A stretch of 57,213 nt of DNA from Candidatus Muiribacterium halophilum (GTDB taxonomy: Bacteria > Muiribacteriota > Muiribacteriia > Muiribacteriales > Muiribacteriaceae). Both the position numbers and the translations under genes were made by a program. The notes beneath the pieces are model-generated. The model was not told the DNA's origin and ran no database searches. It saw only the letters and a list, made by a program, of their open reading frames with translations. Shown here piece by piece: positions 23,699 to 31,875 of the stretch (its first letter is position 1; each line of letters opens with the position of its first letter). The stretch covers positions 1 to 57,213 of the forward strand of contig JALOAD010000021.1 of assembly GCA_023228995.1 (NCBI GenBank). The letters are read 5' to 3'.

Positions 23699-26419
23699 TT
23701 AATATAGAAACGGTATAATTCTATCAGAAAGTGATTTTTTTTGCTCACCTTTATCAAGAATATCTATAATATTGCTTGAATCTGGTTTTCCACCGCCAAA
23801 ACTCCATTCTGTTTTATCTATGCCAACTTTTCTTATTCTATTATCGCTCATTCCATCCTGACCGCAAACTGTAATTAAATAACCTGTTTGTGAATCCAAT
23901 GAATACTTGAAATTCTTTTTATCAACTCTAATTATTAATTCACCTGTAATATTGTCTTTATAACATTCTACACCGCTTATTTCTGTAACTTTATCTTTTT
24001 CCTTCTTATATAAAAATTGTTTCCAACCCTCAACAGATATTGCATAATCCCAAATACCTCTGCTATAAGCTTTTCTACCAGGTAAAAGTTCTGTTTTTTT
24101 ATCAAAGTTTTTTGATATATATATATCTATTGTCTGAGTTGATATTCCTATTGGTGAATTCCAAGGATTATCAGTATTTCCTATTTTAACAAAAAAGTAA
24201 TAACTTGAATTATCTTGGAATAGTTCTACTTTTTCAAGATCAAACATTTTTTTGACAAAAACCTGATTTCCTGGATAAATAATATTTCCATCTCCATAAT
24301 CATCATTTTTTTTATCGTTAAATTCTACTATTTTTTGTAATTTATGTCTTATTTGATAGGATGGTTTTATATCTTTATTTTCAGGAAGTCTTGATATTAT
24401 TTTTCCGTTTTCCATTACAACTACTGCAAAATTTTGGATTTTTTCGGTAATTTTTGCTTCTATACTTCTTTCTCCTATAAAGGAATTAATCTGCGATAAA
24501 GGTATATTTTTACCATTAATATACAAAAAAATATTAGACATATTTATATTTTCTTCAAATTCAGTAAAAAAATAAAAATCATCTTCCCAAGTTGTTATAT
24601 ACAATGAAGAAATTCCTTGTGGAGATTTTTTCATAACTCCAGAATTTGTTTTAGAAAATATTGAATAAGCGTTTTCCCATGATTTTTCTTTATTGCCATC
24701 TATAACTGGTTTGAAATAAATACTACCTTTTTTTTCATTTACAACCTCTAAATCAATTATTGGAGTATCCAAGTATAAAGGAGCTTTTTCTTTACATATA
24801 GAATATACATTTTTTAAAGTTTTTCTAAACATATTATCAAAAAATATATCATTTGAACTTTCCTGATCTTTTCCAAACCACCAAAACCAGTCAGAACCTT
24901 CAGCTTTTAAAATGTTTTCAAATGCTTCTATTTTTTCTTCTTGATTTAAAACAGGCATTTTTTTTCTAAACATTTCTCTTGTTTCAAGAAGATAATTCCA
25001 AGCTATATTTTCTTCATCTTCTCCTATCCAAGTTGTAAAATCAGCTCCAATCCAAGAACCTGACCATAATTCATCTATTCTTCCATAATTATTGTTTTTT
25101 TCTATATAGTTTTCTAAAGTAACAAGTTTTAAATCTTTACTTTCATTAAACATTGAATACATTCTATGAAAAAATTCTTTACCATCATTTTTATAATTTT
25201 CCCAAGCATTTTCTCCATCAAGTATTATAGTTACAACATAATCTTTGTTTTTATCAACTGATTTTTTTATATTTAAAAGATAATTTTCCATATCTTCAAC
25301 AGCTTTTTTTGCTGTCATTTTTGAATAATCAAAACCAATTCTATCTGATAGTTTTCTATCTCTAAAAACAACAAATATTTTATTATTATTATGCTCGGTA
25401 ACATAAGGTCTATAAAGAAGTTCTGGATTTAAAACATTACCTTTTTCATCTCTTTCAAAAACTATATCAAGACTTTTTGCAAGAACTTCCTCATCTGTCA
25501 TAATATATTTAATATTGTTTTGTGCGAATATCGGAACTATTTCTTTTGATACTGAACCTTCTGCTGGCCACATTCCTGCTGGGTATTTACCAAATCTTTC
25601 TTTAAATGATTCAAGTCCTTTTTTTACATGTATATAAGCATCTCCGGGAAAAGAAAATTCTTTTGGAAGTTTTATTCCTTTAAACGCTCTTGAAGCTGTA
25701 TTTGTATTGTAAATAAGCGGTAATATCGGATGATAATAAGGAGTGGTAGTAAGTTCTATTCTACCTTGAAGCATAAGATTTCGGTGTAATGGAATTATTT
25801 GTGCCATTATTTCTTTTTGAAAATTTATAAGATATTTACAATCATTATAAGTAAAATGTTTTTCTTTTAAAAAATAGTAATTAAGTTCTTCATGAAAATC
25901 CGGGTCAAACCATGCAAGATTAAACCATACAAGCAAATCTCTATATTCATAATCTTTAAATTTTTTTAAAGTTTCCTCATTTACATCACCTTTAAGTCCT
26001 CTTTTTTTCAAAAGGCTGTAATAATACGGATATTTTTTTATAACATTTTCCCAACTTATATCAAAACATCTTTCAAGTATAAATATTTTTTCTTCATTTG
26101 TGTAATCTGTCTTTTCTTTTTCCATTAAAATAAGAAATCTATCTTTTGCATTATTAAAAATATAATCATCTATTTGTTTCATTAATGAAGGAACAAGATT
26201 GACATTTAATCTAACATTAGGATAAGAAGTTATTATAGAAACCATATCAACATAATCTTTAATACTATGTAATCTAACCCATGGTGCTTCATAAAGATTT
26301 CCATCTTTATAATCAGGCTGATGTTGATGCCATACTATAGCTACATTTAATTGACCTGCATTTGATAAAATACAAAAATTAATTATAAATAAAACAATAA
26401 ACATTAATTTATTTCTCAT
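23699..26419 (-). CDS. Secreted GH57 alpha-glucanase (amylase/amylopullulanase-like)
   Basis: A 906-residue exported enzyme. Residues 1-21 are a signal peptide. The GH57 barrel starts with VWHQHQPDYKDG (30-40). The nucleophile is Glu287 in MWPAEGSVS and the acid/base is Asp401 in ILDGENAWE. The C-terminal part (about 700-890, DLEKVELFQDNSSYYFFVKIG ... GMSDNRIRKVG) resembles the DOMON-like C-terminal domain of glucodextranase. It would cut starch or glycogen outside the cytoplasm and feed the maltodextrin transporter operon 10 kb away. Confidence 0.9.
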   Translation of the reverse strand: MRNKLMFIVLFIINFCILSNAGQLNVAIVWHQHQPDYKDGNLYEAPWVRLHSIKDYVDMVSIITSYPNVRLNVNLVPSLMKQIDDYIFNNAKDRFLILMEKEKTDYTNEEKIFILERCFDISWENVIKKYPYYYSLLKKRGLKGDVNEETLKKFKDYEYRDLLVWFNLAWFDPDFHEELNYYFLKEKHFTYNDCKYLINFQKEIMAQIIPLHRNLMLQGRIELTTTPYYHPILPLIYNTNTASRAFKGIKLPKEFSFPGDAYIHVKKGLESFKERFGKYPAGMWPAEGSVSKEIVPIFAQNNIKYIMTDEEVLAKSLDIVFERDEKGNVLNPELLYRPYVTEHNNNKIFVVFRDRKLSDRIGFDYSKMTAKKAVEDMENYLLNIKKSVDKNKDYVVTIILDGENAWENYKNDGKEFFHRMYSMFNESKDLKLVTLENYIEKNNNYGRIDELWSGSWIGADFTTWIGEDEENIAWNYLLETREMFRKKMPVLNQEEKIEAFENILKAEGSDWFWWFGKDQESSNDIFFDNMFRKTLKNVYSICKEKAPLYLDTPIIDLEVVNEKKGSIYFKPVIDGNKEKSWENAYSIFSKTNSGVMKKSPQGISSLYITTWEDDFYFFTEFEENINMSNIFLYINGKNIPLSQINSFIGERSIEAKITEKIQNFAVVVMENGKIISRLPENKDIKPSYQIRHKLQKIVEFNDKKNDDYGDGNIIYPGNQVFVKKMFDLEKVELFQDNSSYYFFVKIGNTDNPWNSPIGISTQTIDIYISKNFDKKTELLPGRKAYSRGIWDYAISVEGWKQFLYKKEKDKVTEISGVECYKDNITGELIIRVDKKNFKYSLDSQTGYLITVCGQDGMSDNRIRKVGIDKTEWSFGGGKPDSSNIIDILDKGEQKKSLSDRIIPFLY

Positions 26420-26440
26420 AATAAACTCCAGAAAAAAAGA

Positions 26441-26833
26441 TTATTGTACTAGACCGTTTTTCTTTAACCAGTCAACATTTATACTTTTACCTTTAATTGA
26501 TTTTTCTTCAGCTATTTTCTGATAATAAATTTTTTCAAAACCATCTCGTCTTAAAACATCGGTCATTTTTTTTACATCATCTATATCTCTATTTGTTTCT
26601 TTTGCTGTTTTTTCAGGATTCCATCCTCTTAGCATGTTTTTCCATAAATTATCAATACAACCTGAAGTCCAGGGTCTTAAAGGTTTTAAATCTACTTTAG
26701 CAGAGATTTTTTTACCTTTATCAAAAAAATTTATTTTATAAAGCTTTTGACAAATATCTCTATCACAACAGAAATCTTCAAAATCAGTGATTTCTGGAAG
26801 AAATTCTCCGCATATTTTACAATAAGCTTCCAT
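26441..26833 (-). CDS. Small cysteine-rich (zinc-finger-like) protein
   Basis: A 130-residue protein with CKIC at residues 5-8 and CCDRDIC at 22-28, a likely zinc-binding knuckle, followed by a charged helical C-terminal part (SGCIDNLWKNMLRGWNPEKTAKETN). The latter is reminiscent of a small helix-turn-helix, but no family is recognised. It lies 22 bp upstream of the GH57 gene on the same strand and could be co-transcribed with it. Function unknown. Confidence 0.65.
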   Translation of the reverse strand: MEAYCKICGEFLPEITDFEDFCCDRDICQKLYKINFFDKGKKISAKVDLKPLRPWTSGCIDNLWKNMLRGWNPEKTAKETNRDIDDVKKMTDVLRRDGFEKIYYQKIAEEKSIKGKSINVDWLKKNGLVQ

Positions 26834-26977
26834 TACCCCTCCTAAATATTTGCATAATTAACAAAAACTAATATATCTTTTAGGTAAATTTTTGTCAAGC
26901 GGTACACAATATGAGAAAAACATGCAATTATCTGATATAATAATTAGATTATATTTTTATGGATGGCAAAATAAATT

Positions 26978-28111
26978 ATGGATATTGAACAAAAACTTAA
27001 TAATCCAAGTAAAAAAGTAAGGCTCGATGCTTTAAAAGATCTTGTAAAAACAATTGATAATAAAAGAATTCCAATACTTAGGAAATTCATATTTTTAGAA
27101 AAAGATAAAGATCTTCTTTTTTATGCTAGAAAAAGTCTTGATATTCTTTCTAAAGATATGAAAAAAGAAATACAAAATATAGATATAAATGATCATAAAT
27201 TCATAGATATAATGTTTAATGGTGATACTCCTTCAAAACTTGATTTATTAAAAAATATAATTCATTTAAATAGAAAAAAATACATAAATTATTTAAGAGA
27301 TCTTGTTAATAAAGAAAATGATCCTTTTGTCCTTGCAACTATAATAAGAGCACTTGGTTGTCTTGGTGATAAAATCGATATAACTTCAATAATGCCATTT
27401 CTTGACCATGTTGATGCTAGAATTCGTTCAAATACAATTGAATCTTTATCTAATCTAGGTGGAAAAGATATAAGTCATACAATTGAACCTTTTTTAAGCG
27501 ATGAAAATCCTAGAGTTAGAATAACTGCTGCTAATTATCTTCTTACCTATTATGACGAGCATGATATTGATGCAATTATACAAAAAATGTCCCAAAAAGA
27601 TAGTCTTTCTGAAAAAGCAGCTGTTATTTTTCTTATTGATAAAATCAAAGCTCCAAGATTTTCAGGAATTCTTCTAAATCTTACTAAAGATAAAAATAAA
27701 TTAATTGCAAATCAATCTGCAAAAGCACTCGAAAGACTTAATAAAATAACTACAGCTATTGATGTTGATGAACTTGATATATTAAACAGACTTGTTTCTC
27801 AAAAATCTCCGCTTGAAAAAGAAATTAATCCTGAATTAGAAAAAAAACCTGCTGCTGATACTTTTTATAGATTATTAGAAGAACTTTATTCTACCAAAAA
27901 TCCAGATAAATTAAAAAAAACAATTATCAAACTTGAAAGTCTTGGTGATATTCGTGCTATAGAGCCTCTTAAAAATCTTGAAACTGATAGTAAAGTTGTA
28001 AAATATTTTCTTAATAGAGCTTGTGAAAAACTTGATAATTTCAATAAAAAAGTATTTGTTTGTCCAAATTGTGGATTTCATATAAGGAAAGAAGAAGATG
28101 AAATGGATTGA
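26978..28111 (+). CDS. HEAT-repeat protein with C-terminal CxxC
   Basis: A 377-residue soluble all-helical protein made of HEAT/PBS-type repeats (for example DPFVLATIIRALGCLGDKIDI, DARIRSNTIESLSNLGGKDI, NPRVRITAANYLLTYYDEHDI), ending in a half zinc-ribbon FVCPNCGFHI. Such proteins are scaffolds. Its 3' end overlaps the next HEAT gene by 14 bp. No reaction can be proposed. A TATAAT at about 26937 may serve as its -10. Confidence 0.8.
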   Translation: MDIEQKLNNPSKKVRLDALKDLVKTIDNKRIPILRKFIFLEKDKDLLFYARKSLDILSKDMKKEIQNIDINDHKFIDIMFNGDTPSKLDLLKNIIHLNRKKYINYLRDLVNKENDPFVLATIIRALGCLGDKIDITSIMPFLDHVDARIRSNTIESLSNLGGKDISHTIEPFLSDENPRVRITAANYLLTYYDEHDIDAIIQKMSQKDSLSEKAAVIFLIDKIKAPRFSGILLNLTKDKNKLIANQSAKALERLNKITTAIDVDELDILNRLVSQKSPLEKEINPELEKKPAADTFYRLLEELYSTKNPDKLKKTIIKLESLGDIRAIEPLKNLETDSKVVKYFLNRACEKLDNFNKKVFVCPNCGFHIRKEEDEMD

Positions 28112-28940
28112 TTTTTTATTTTCAAAAGAGAGAGATTTAAGAAAAGAAGGTATTACAAACCTTATAAAAGCTGATCTTTCTAAAATATCAGAGCAAAAAC
28201 TTATAAAAGTAAAAGAACAACTTGCTGAAATAATAGAACAAGATGATACTGATATTAAATTCTTTGCTAAAAAATTAAATAATAATATTATGGAATTTGC
28301 ATATAAAGCTGGGATTACCCTTACTAAAACGAATGAAATTGAAGAAGTATATAATAAAAATTCAGAAGAGCTTATAAAATTACTTTCTTCTGAAGAAAAA
28401 ATGATAAGAATTAATGCTTTATACGCACTTGCTAAAAACGGTTGTTCTGCTAAACATATAATATCACTTGAAAAATTTGCAGAAAGTGCATTAGAAGATG
28501 AAAGTGTACTTGCTATTGAAGCTATTGAAGCTATAAAAACTTTTATAACAAATAAAAAAGAAAAAGAAGAAAAAAGACAGGAAAAAAGAAAAGCTGTTTT
28601 AAAAAGTTTAAGATCAGGTAAAGATAACAAAGAAATTAATATAAATGCTGAAATTTCTAAAAAGAAAACTCCTGTTAAAGTTAAAAGAGTATGGCAAGAA
28701 GAAAAAAAAGTTAAAAAGTCAAAAACAGCTTTATTTTATTTAATAACACTTGTTTTAATTTCAATTTATCATATTTATTTTACATTTATATTTAAACCTG
28801 CAAATTTTATTCCTTTAGAATCAAAATTATCTTATTATAATTATTCTTTTTTTAAACCTACAATTGTATTTAAAGAAAACGATAATATTAAAATTAAAAA
28901 AATGTCATTAACAATTAATGGTTGGATTGTAAATGAATAA
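28098..28940 (+). CDS. HEAT-like protein with C-terminal membrane anchor
   Basis: A 280-residue protein. Residues 1-150 contain two or three HEAT-like helical repeats (SSEEKMIRINALYALAKNG). A highly charged Lys/Glu linker follows (150-210), then one membrane helix (about 214-236, ALFYLITLVLISIYHIYFTFIF) and a 45-residue outer tail. Start and stop overlap its neighbours, suggesting tight co-translation with the preceding HEAT protein and rnhB. Function unknown. Confidence 0.75.
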   Translation: MKWIDFLFSKERDLRKEGITNLIKADLSKISEQKLIKVKEQLAEIIEQDDTDIKFFAKKLNNNIMEFAYKAGITLTKTNEIEEVYNKNSEELIKLLSSEEKMIRINALYALAKNGCSAKHIISLEKFAESALEDESVLAIEAIEAIKTFITNKKEKEEKRQEKRKAVLKSLRSGKDNKEININAEISKKKTPVKVKRVWQEEKKVKKSKTALFYLITLVLISIYHIYFTFIFKPANFIPLESKLSYYNYSFFKPTIVFKENDNIKIKKMSLTINGWIVNE

Positions 28941-29553
28941 TCTTAGAGATTTTGAAGATAAACTTATATCAGGTCTTAATATAAAATATATAGCTGGAGT
29001 TGATGAAGTTGGTCGTGGCCCTCTCGCTGGACCTGTTGTTGTTTGTGCTATTATTCTTCCTTGTGATTATAATAATAAAAAAATTAACGATTCCAAAAAA
29101 TTATCAAAAAAATTAAGAGAACAACTTTATACAGATATAATAAACAATGCTATAAGTTATTCTATAGTTGAAACTTCTGTAGAAGAAATAGATAAATTAA
29201 ATATTTTAAATGCAACTAAAAAATCTATGGAAATTGCTGTTAATAAACTCTCTCCTTTACCTGATTTCATTTTAACTGATTATGTAAGAATAAATTCTAA
29301 TATACATCAACTTAATCTTATAAAAGGTGATTCTATAAGCATTACAATTGCAGCTAGTTCAATTGTTGCAAAAGTTCATAGAGATAGGATTATGATTGAA
29401 TATTCCAAAAAATATCCTGTTTATGAATGGGAAACAAACATGGGATATGGTACAAAAAAACATATTGAAGCAATTAAAAAAAATGGATGGACAGATTTAC
29501 ACAGAAAATCATTTGAACCTGTAAAAAGTATGATTTTACAGAGTTTATTCTAA
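28933..29553 (+). CDS. rnhB: Ribonuclease HII
   Basis: It removes ribonucleotides from DNA and RNA-DNA hybrids. The 206-residue sequence shows the diagnostic GVDEVGRGPLAGPVV (first catalytic Asp/Glu pair), NDSKKLS, the third Asp in DFILTDY, and SIVAKVHRD with the fourth. Its start overlaps the HEAT/anchor gene by 8 bp, and its 3' end overlaps the convergent GGDEF-like gene by 9 bp. Confidence 0.97.
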   Translation: MNNLRDFEDKLISGLNIKYIAGVDEVGRGPLAGPVVVCAIILPCDYNNKKINDSKKLSKKLREQLYTDIINNAISYSIVETSVEEIDKLNILNATKKSMEIAVNKLSPLPDFILTDYVRINSNIHQLNLIKGDSISITIAASSIVAKVHRDRIMIEYSKKYPVYEWETNMGYGTKKHIEAIKKNGWTDLHRKSFEPVKSMILQSLF

Positions 29554-30132
29554 AGATTCAGTATAACTTTTAACAGGCTGTTTTTTATCTATTTTTGTCA
29601 TAGTACTAAAAACATATTCAATAAGAAGATCTTTAGCTGTTGCATCTGCTGGATAGCATACAAAACCAAAATAAACTTCATCAAGTTTTGCTTTAAGAGA
29701 ACTTTCAGTAATGTTTTTTCTAATTCTTTCAATAACTATTCTTGTTTGTTTTTCATCAGCTTCTGACAAAATTAAAAAAACATAACCTTCTTTTTTTCCT
29801 TTTATTATGAAATCAATTATCCTAGTAGATCTTTTAATTATTTCATAAAGAACTTTTCTTACTTCATAATCCCTACCACTTTTAAGTAAAACACTAAAAT
29901 CAACAGCTACATAAGAAAAGATAAATTTATGTCTTTCAGCTCTTTCTACCTCAACATTTAAAAGATGATCAAGATGCCAATGTCGGTAAACCTGAGGATT
30001 ATTAATAAGAATGTCTTCGCCAGAATTAGAATTTTCTTCAATACTTATTTTTCTTGAAATTTTAAAACATAATACCAACGTACCAGTTGCAAGAAACAAT
30101 AAACTTAGAATCAATACACTCAAAATTTCCAT
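29545..30132 (-). CDS. Membrane-anchored degenerate GGDEF-like protein
   Basis: A 195-residue protein with one N-terminal membrane helix (3-25). The rest has the secondary-structure pattern of a GGDEF domain (LDHLLNVEVERAERHKFIFSYVAVDFS ... VRKVLYEIIKRSTRIIDFI ... GYVFLILSEADEKQT). The GG(D/E)EF active loop reads KGKKEGYVF, so cyclic-di-GMP synthesis is not expected. It may be a nucleotide sensor or scaffold. It is divergent from the LexA-like gene and shares its control region. Confidence 0.6.
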   Translation of the reverse strand: MEILSVLILSLLFLATGTLVLCFKISRKISIEENSNSGEDILINNPQVYRHWHLDHLLNVEVERAERHKFIFSYVAVDFSVLLKSGRDYEVRKVLYEIIKRSTRIIDFIIKGKKEGYVFLILSEADEKQTRIVIERIRKNITESSLKAKLDEVYFGFVCYPADATAKDLLIEYVFSTMTKIDKKQPVKSYTESLE

Positions 30133-30168
30133 ATTTACATTTTACACAAAATTTTTATTATTTCAAAT

Positions 30169-30224
30169 TTGCATTACCATAAATATTTATGTATAATAAT
30201 TTATATATAATAAATTATGGTAAT
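30169..30224 (+). promoter_or_regulatory. Promoter and inverted-repeat operator of the LexA-like gene
   Basis: TTGCAT (30169-30174), 17 bp, then TATAAT (30192-30197). The promoter is bracketed by perfect 10-bp inverted repeats ATTACCATAA (30173-30182, overlapping the -35) and TTATGGTAAT (30215-30224, in the leader). This is a good candidate operator for autoregulation by the downstream DNA-binding protein, and it may also affect the divergent GGDEF-like gene. Confidence 0.65.
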
Positions 30225-30227
30225 TTT

Positions 30228-30755
30228 ATGAACTTATTAACACAAAAACAACAGAATTTCTTTGATGCTGTTTATAGTTACACTAAAGAACACGGATTTC
30301 CGCCTACAATAACGGATTTATGCGATATTTTTAGTGTTTCAATTGGAACTGTTCAACAATATTTTTATGCTCTTGAAAAAAAAGGTTTTATTAAAAGAGA
30401 AAATAATAAAGGAAGAGGTTTAAAATTTTTGATAGATACACCTGAAGAAGATAATGAATATATAAAAATACCAATAATAAAAAGCATTTTAAAAAACTCA
30501 GAAAATGTTTTTGGAAGCGAAAATATTGAAAATTTTTTTAAGTTTCCAAAAAAGATCTTTAATAAACAAAAAAAGATCTATGCAGTTCATTTTCCAGATA
30601 GCTTTGTAATCTTTGTACCTGATAAAAACAAAGATAAAGAAAGTCTAATAATAACATACAAAAATAAAAGACTTTATTTAAGAAAAGCTTGTGAATGTAA
30701 AAAAGACATTCTAATCGGAAATGTGATTTACATACTGCAAAAAAAGACAAACTGA
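30228..30755 (+). CDS. LexA-like transcriptional regulator with degenerate peptidase domain
   Basis: A 175-residue protein. Residues 1-65 match the LexA winged helix (LTQKQQNFFDAVYSYTKEHG, FPPTITDLCDIFSVSIGTVQQYF, GFIKRENNKGRG). The C-terminal half is short for S24 and lacks a clear cleavage Ala-Gly. The GDSM-equivalent is FPDSF, and the position expected to hold the catalytic Lys appears to be Arg (LYLRKA). RecA-induced self-cleavage is therefore doubtful, and the signal it senses is unknown. ATG 30228 is chosen over 30189 because the latter would precede the promoter -10. No strong Shine-Dalgarno is seen. Confidence 0.7.
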   Translation: MNLLTQKQQNFFDAVYSYTKEHGFPPTITDLCDIFSVSIGTVQQYFYALEKKGFIKRENNKGRGLKFLIDTPEEDNEYIKIPIIKSILKNSENVFGSENIENFFKFPKKIFNKQKKIYAVHFPDSFVIFVPDKNKDKESLIITYKNKRLYLRKACECKKDILIGNVIYILQKKTN

Positions 30756-30798
30756 TACACCGGGAGAGAGGGTTTCAAGGTTATACCGCATCAAATGA

Positions 30799-30834
30799 AA
30801 GCGTCTAGCGGTTCTTAGGCGCTTTTCTTTTTAT
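30799..30834 (+). terminator. Intrinsic terminator after the LexA-like gene
   Basis: Stem AAGCGTCTA/TAGGCGCTT (one G-U pair) with loop GCGGTTCT, followed by a T-rich run. The preceding 45 bases (from the stop at 30755) are unusually GC-rich for this genome and contain ACCGC that could pair with the loop GCGGT, so a pseudoknot or small RNA is possible. Confidence 0.6.
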
Positions 30835-30942
30835 GTAATTAATGTTGTTGAAAGTGTTTTTTTTATCTGGTATTTTATATATTAAGGGATTTAAGTATAA
30901 TATAGGAATCAATAATCCTTCCTGATTTCATGGAGGAATCAA

Positions 30943-31206
30943 ATGAAAATAAATGGAATTTGTAATAATGGTTTGAAAATATGTAAAAATAAAAAAGCAG
31001 ATAAAAAAGATATTTCTGAAAAAAAAACCAAAAAAAAAGAAATTGAATGTATTAATATTCAAGCTTCAAAAACTGATATAGAATCTTTTAAACAAGCTCG
31101 AAAAATTACTGAAAAAATTAAAAATGATATAAAAAAGCATGGAACTGATCTTATAGATCATTCCAAAATCTCCGGTAAGAAAATATTTGATCTCTTACAG
31201 GATTAA
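30943..31206 (+). CDS. Small FlgM-like (anti-sigma-28) protein
   Basis: An 87-residue basic protein. Its C-terminal half (ARKITEKIKNDIKKHG, then DLIDHSKISGKKIFDLL) follows the FlgM pattern of a helix, a short GtY-like turn and a final helix ending in KIaxkLL. The N-terminal half is Lys-rich and probably disordered, also as in FlgM. Similarity is weak, so this is tentative. GGAGG lies nine bases before the ATG. It precedes efp by 18 bp. Confidence 0.4.
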   Translation: MKINGICNNGLKICKNKKADKKDISEKKTKKKEIECINIQASKTDIESFKQARKITEKIKNDIKKHGTDLIDHSKISGKKIFDLLQD

Positions 31207-31224
31207 AGACAAGGAGTTTAACTA

Positions 31225-31791
31225 ATGATTCAAGCAAGTGAGTTAAAAAAAGGTATGATAATCAAGTATAATGGCAAACTTTACAGTGTTGTCGATGCTC
31301 AGTTTAACTTTCAAGGTAGAGGTAGTTCAATGGTATCAACAAAACTTAGAGATATCGAATCAGGTTCGGGAGCAAATCCTAGATTTGGAACTTCTGATAA
31401 AATCGAAGATATACATCTTGAAAGAAAAAATATGGAATATCTTTATTCAACTGGAGATGCGTATATTTTTATGGATAATGAATCTTTTGAACAAATAGAG
31501 CTTACAAAAGATATTTTAGGCGATGCTATGGATTATTTGATTGAAAATTCTATTATTCAAATACAATTTTATCAAGGAAATGCGGTTGGAATAGAACTTC
31601 CTATTACTGTAAATCTTGAAGTTACTTATACTGAACCTGGTTTAAAAAATGCAACTGTTACAACTTCATTTAAACCTGCAACTCTTCAAACTGGTCTTGA
31701 AGTTGGTGTTCCACCATTTATAGAAAACGGTGAAATAATCAAAGTAGATACAAGAACTGGTAAATATATAGAAAGAGTTAAAAATAGCTAA
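31225..31791 (+). CDS. efp: Elongation factor P
   Basis: It relieves ribosome stalling at polyproline. The 188-residue sequence has the three EF-P barrels and the C-terminal signature (TSFKPATLQTGLEVGVPPFI). The tip of the modified loop reads FQGRGSSM, with Arg32 in place of the usual Lys34-type KPGKG tip, which places it with arginine-type EF-P. The modifying enzyme (EarP-like) is not in the window. A strong terminator follows at 31808. Confidence 0.97.
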   Translation: MIQASELKKGMIIKYNGKLYSVVDAQFNFQGRGSSMVSTKLRDIESGSGANPRFGTSDKIEDIHLERKNMEYLYSTGDAYIFMDNESFEQIELTKDILGDAMDYLIENSIIQIQFYQGNAVGIELPITVNLEVTYTEPGLKNATVTTSFKPATLQTGLEVGVPPFIENGEIIKVDTRTGKYIERVKNS

Positions 31792-31807
31792 AATATTAAA
31801 CTTTGTC

Positions 31808-31842
31808 ATCCCGGCTTAAAATTATGCCGGGATTTTTTTTTT
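31808..31842 (+). terminator. Intrinsic terminator after efp
   Basis: Perfect stem ATCCCGGC/GCCGGGAT with a 10-base loop followed by nine T. The stem and the upstream TTTGTC resemble the dispersed CTGTCATCCCGG hairpins at the right end of the window. Confidence 0.9.
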
Positions 31843-31875
31843 ACCCTCAACACCTTAAACTCTCTAACTTTCAAA

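Noticed and set aside
27911-28630. A 239-codon hydrophobic frame antisense to the HEAT genes
   Set aside because: Its composition is the mirror of Lys/Glu-rich HEAT codons; it has no family match and the plus-strand genes account for the region.
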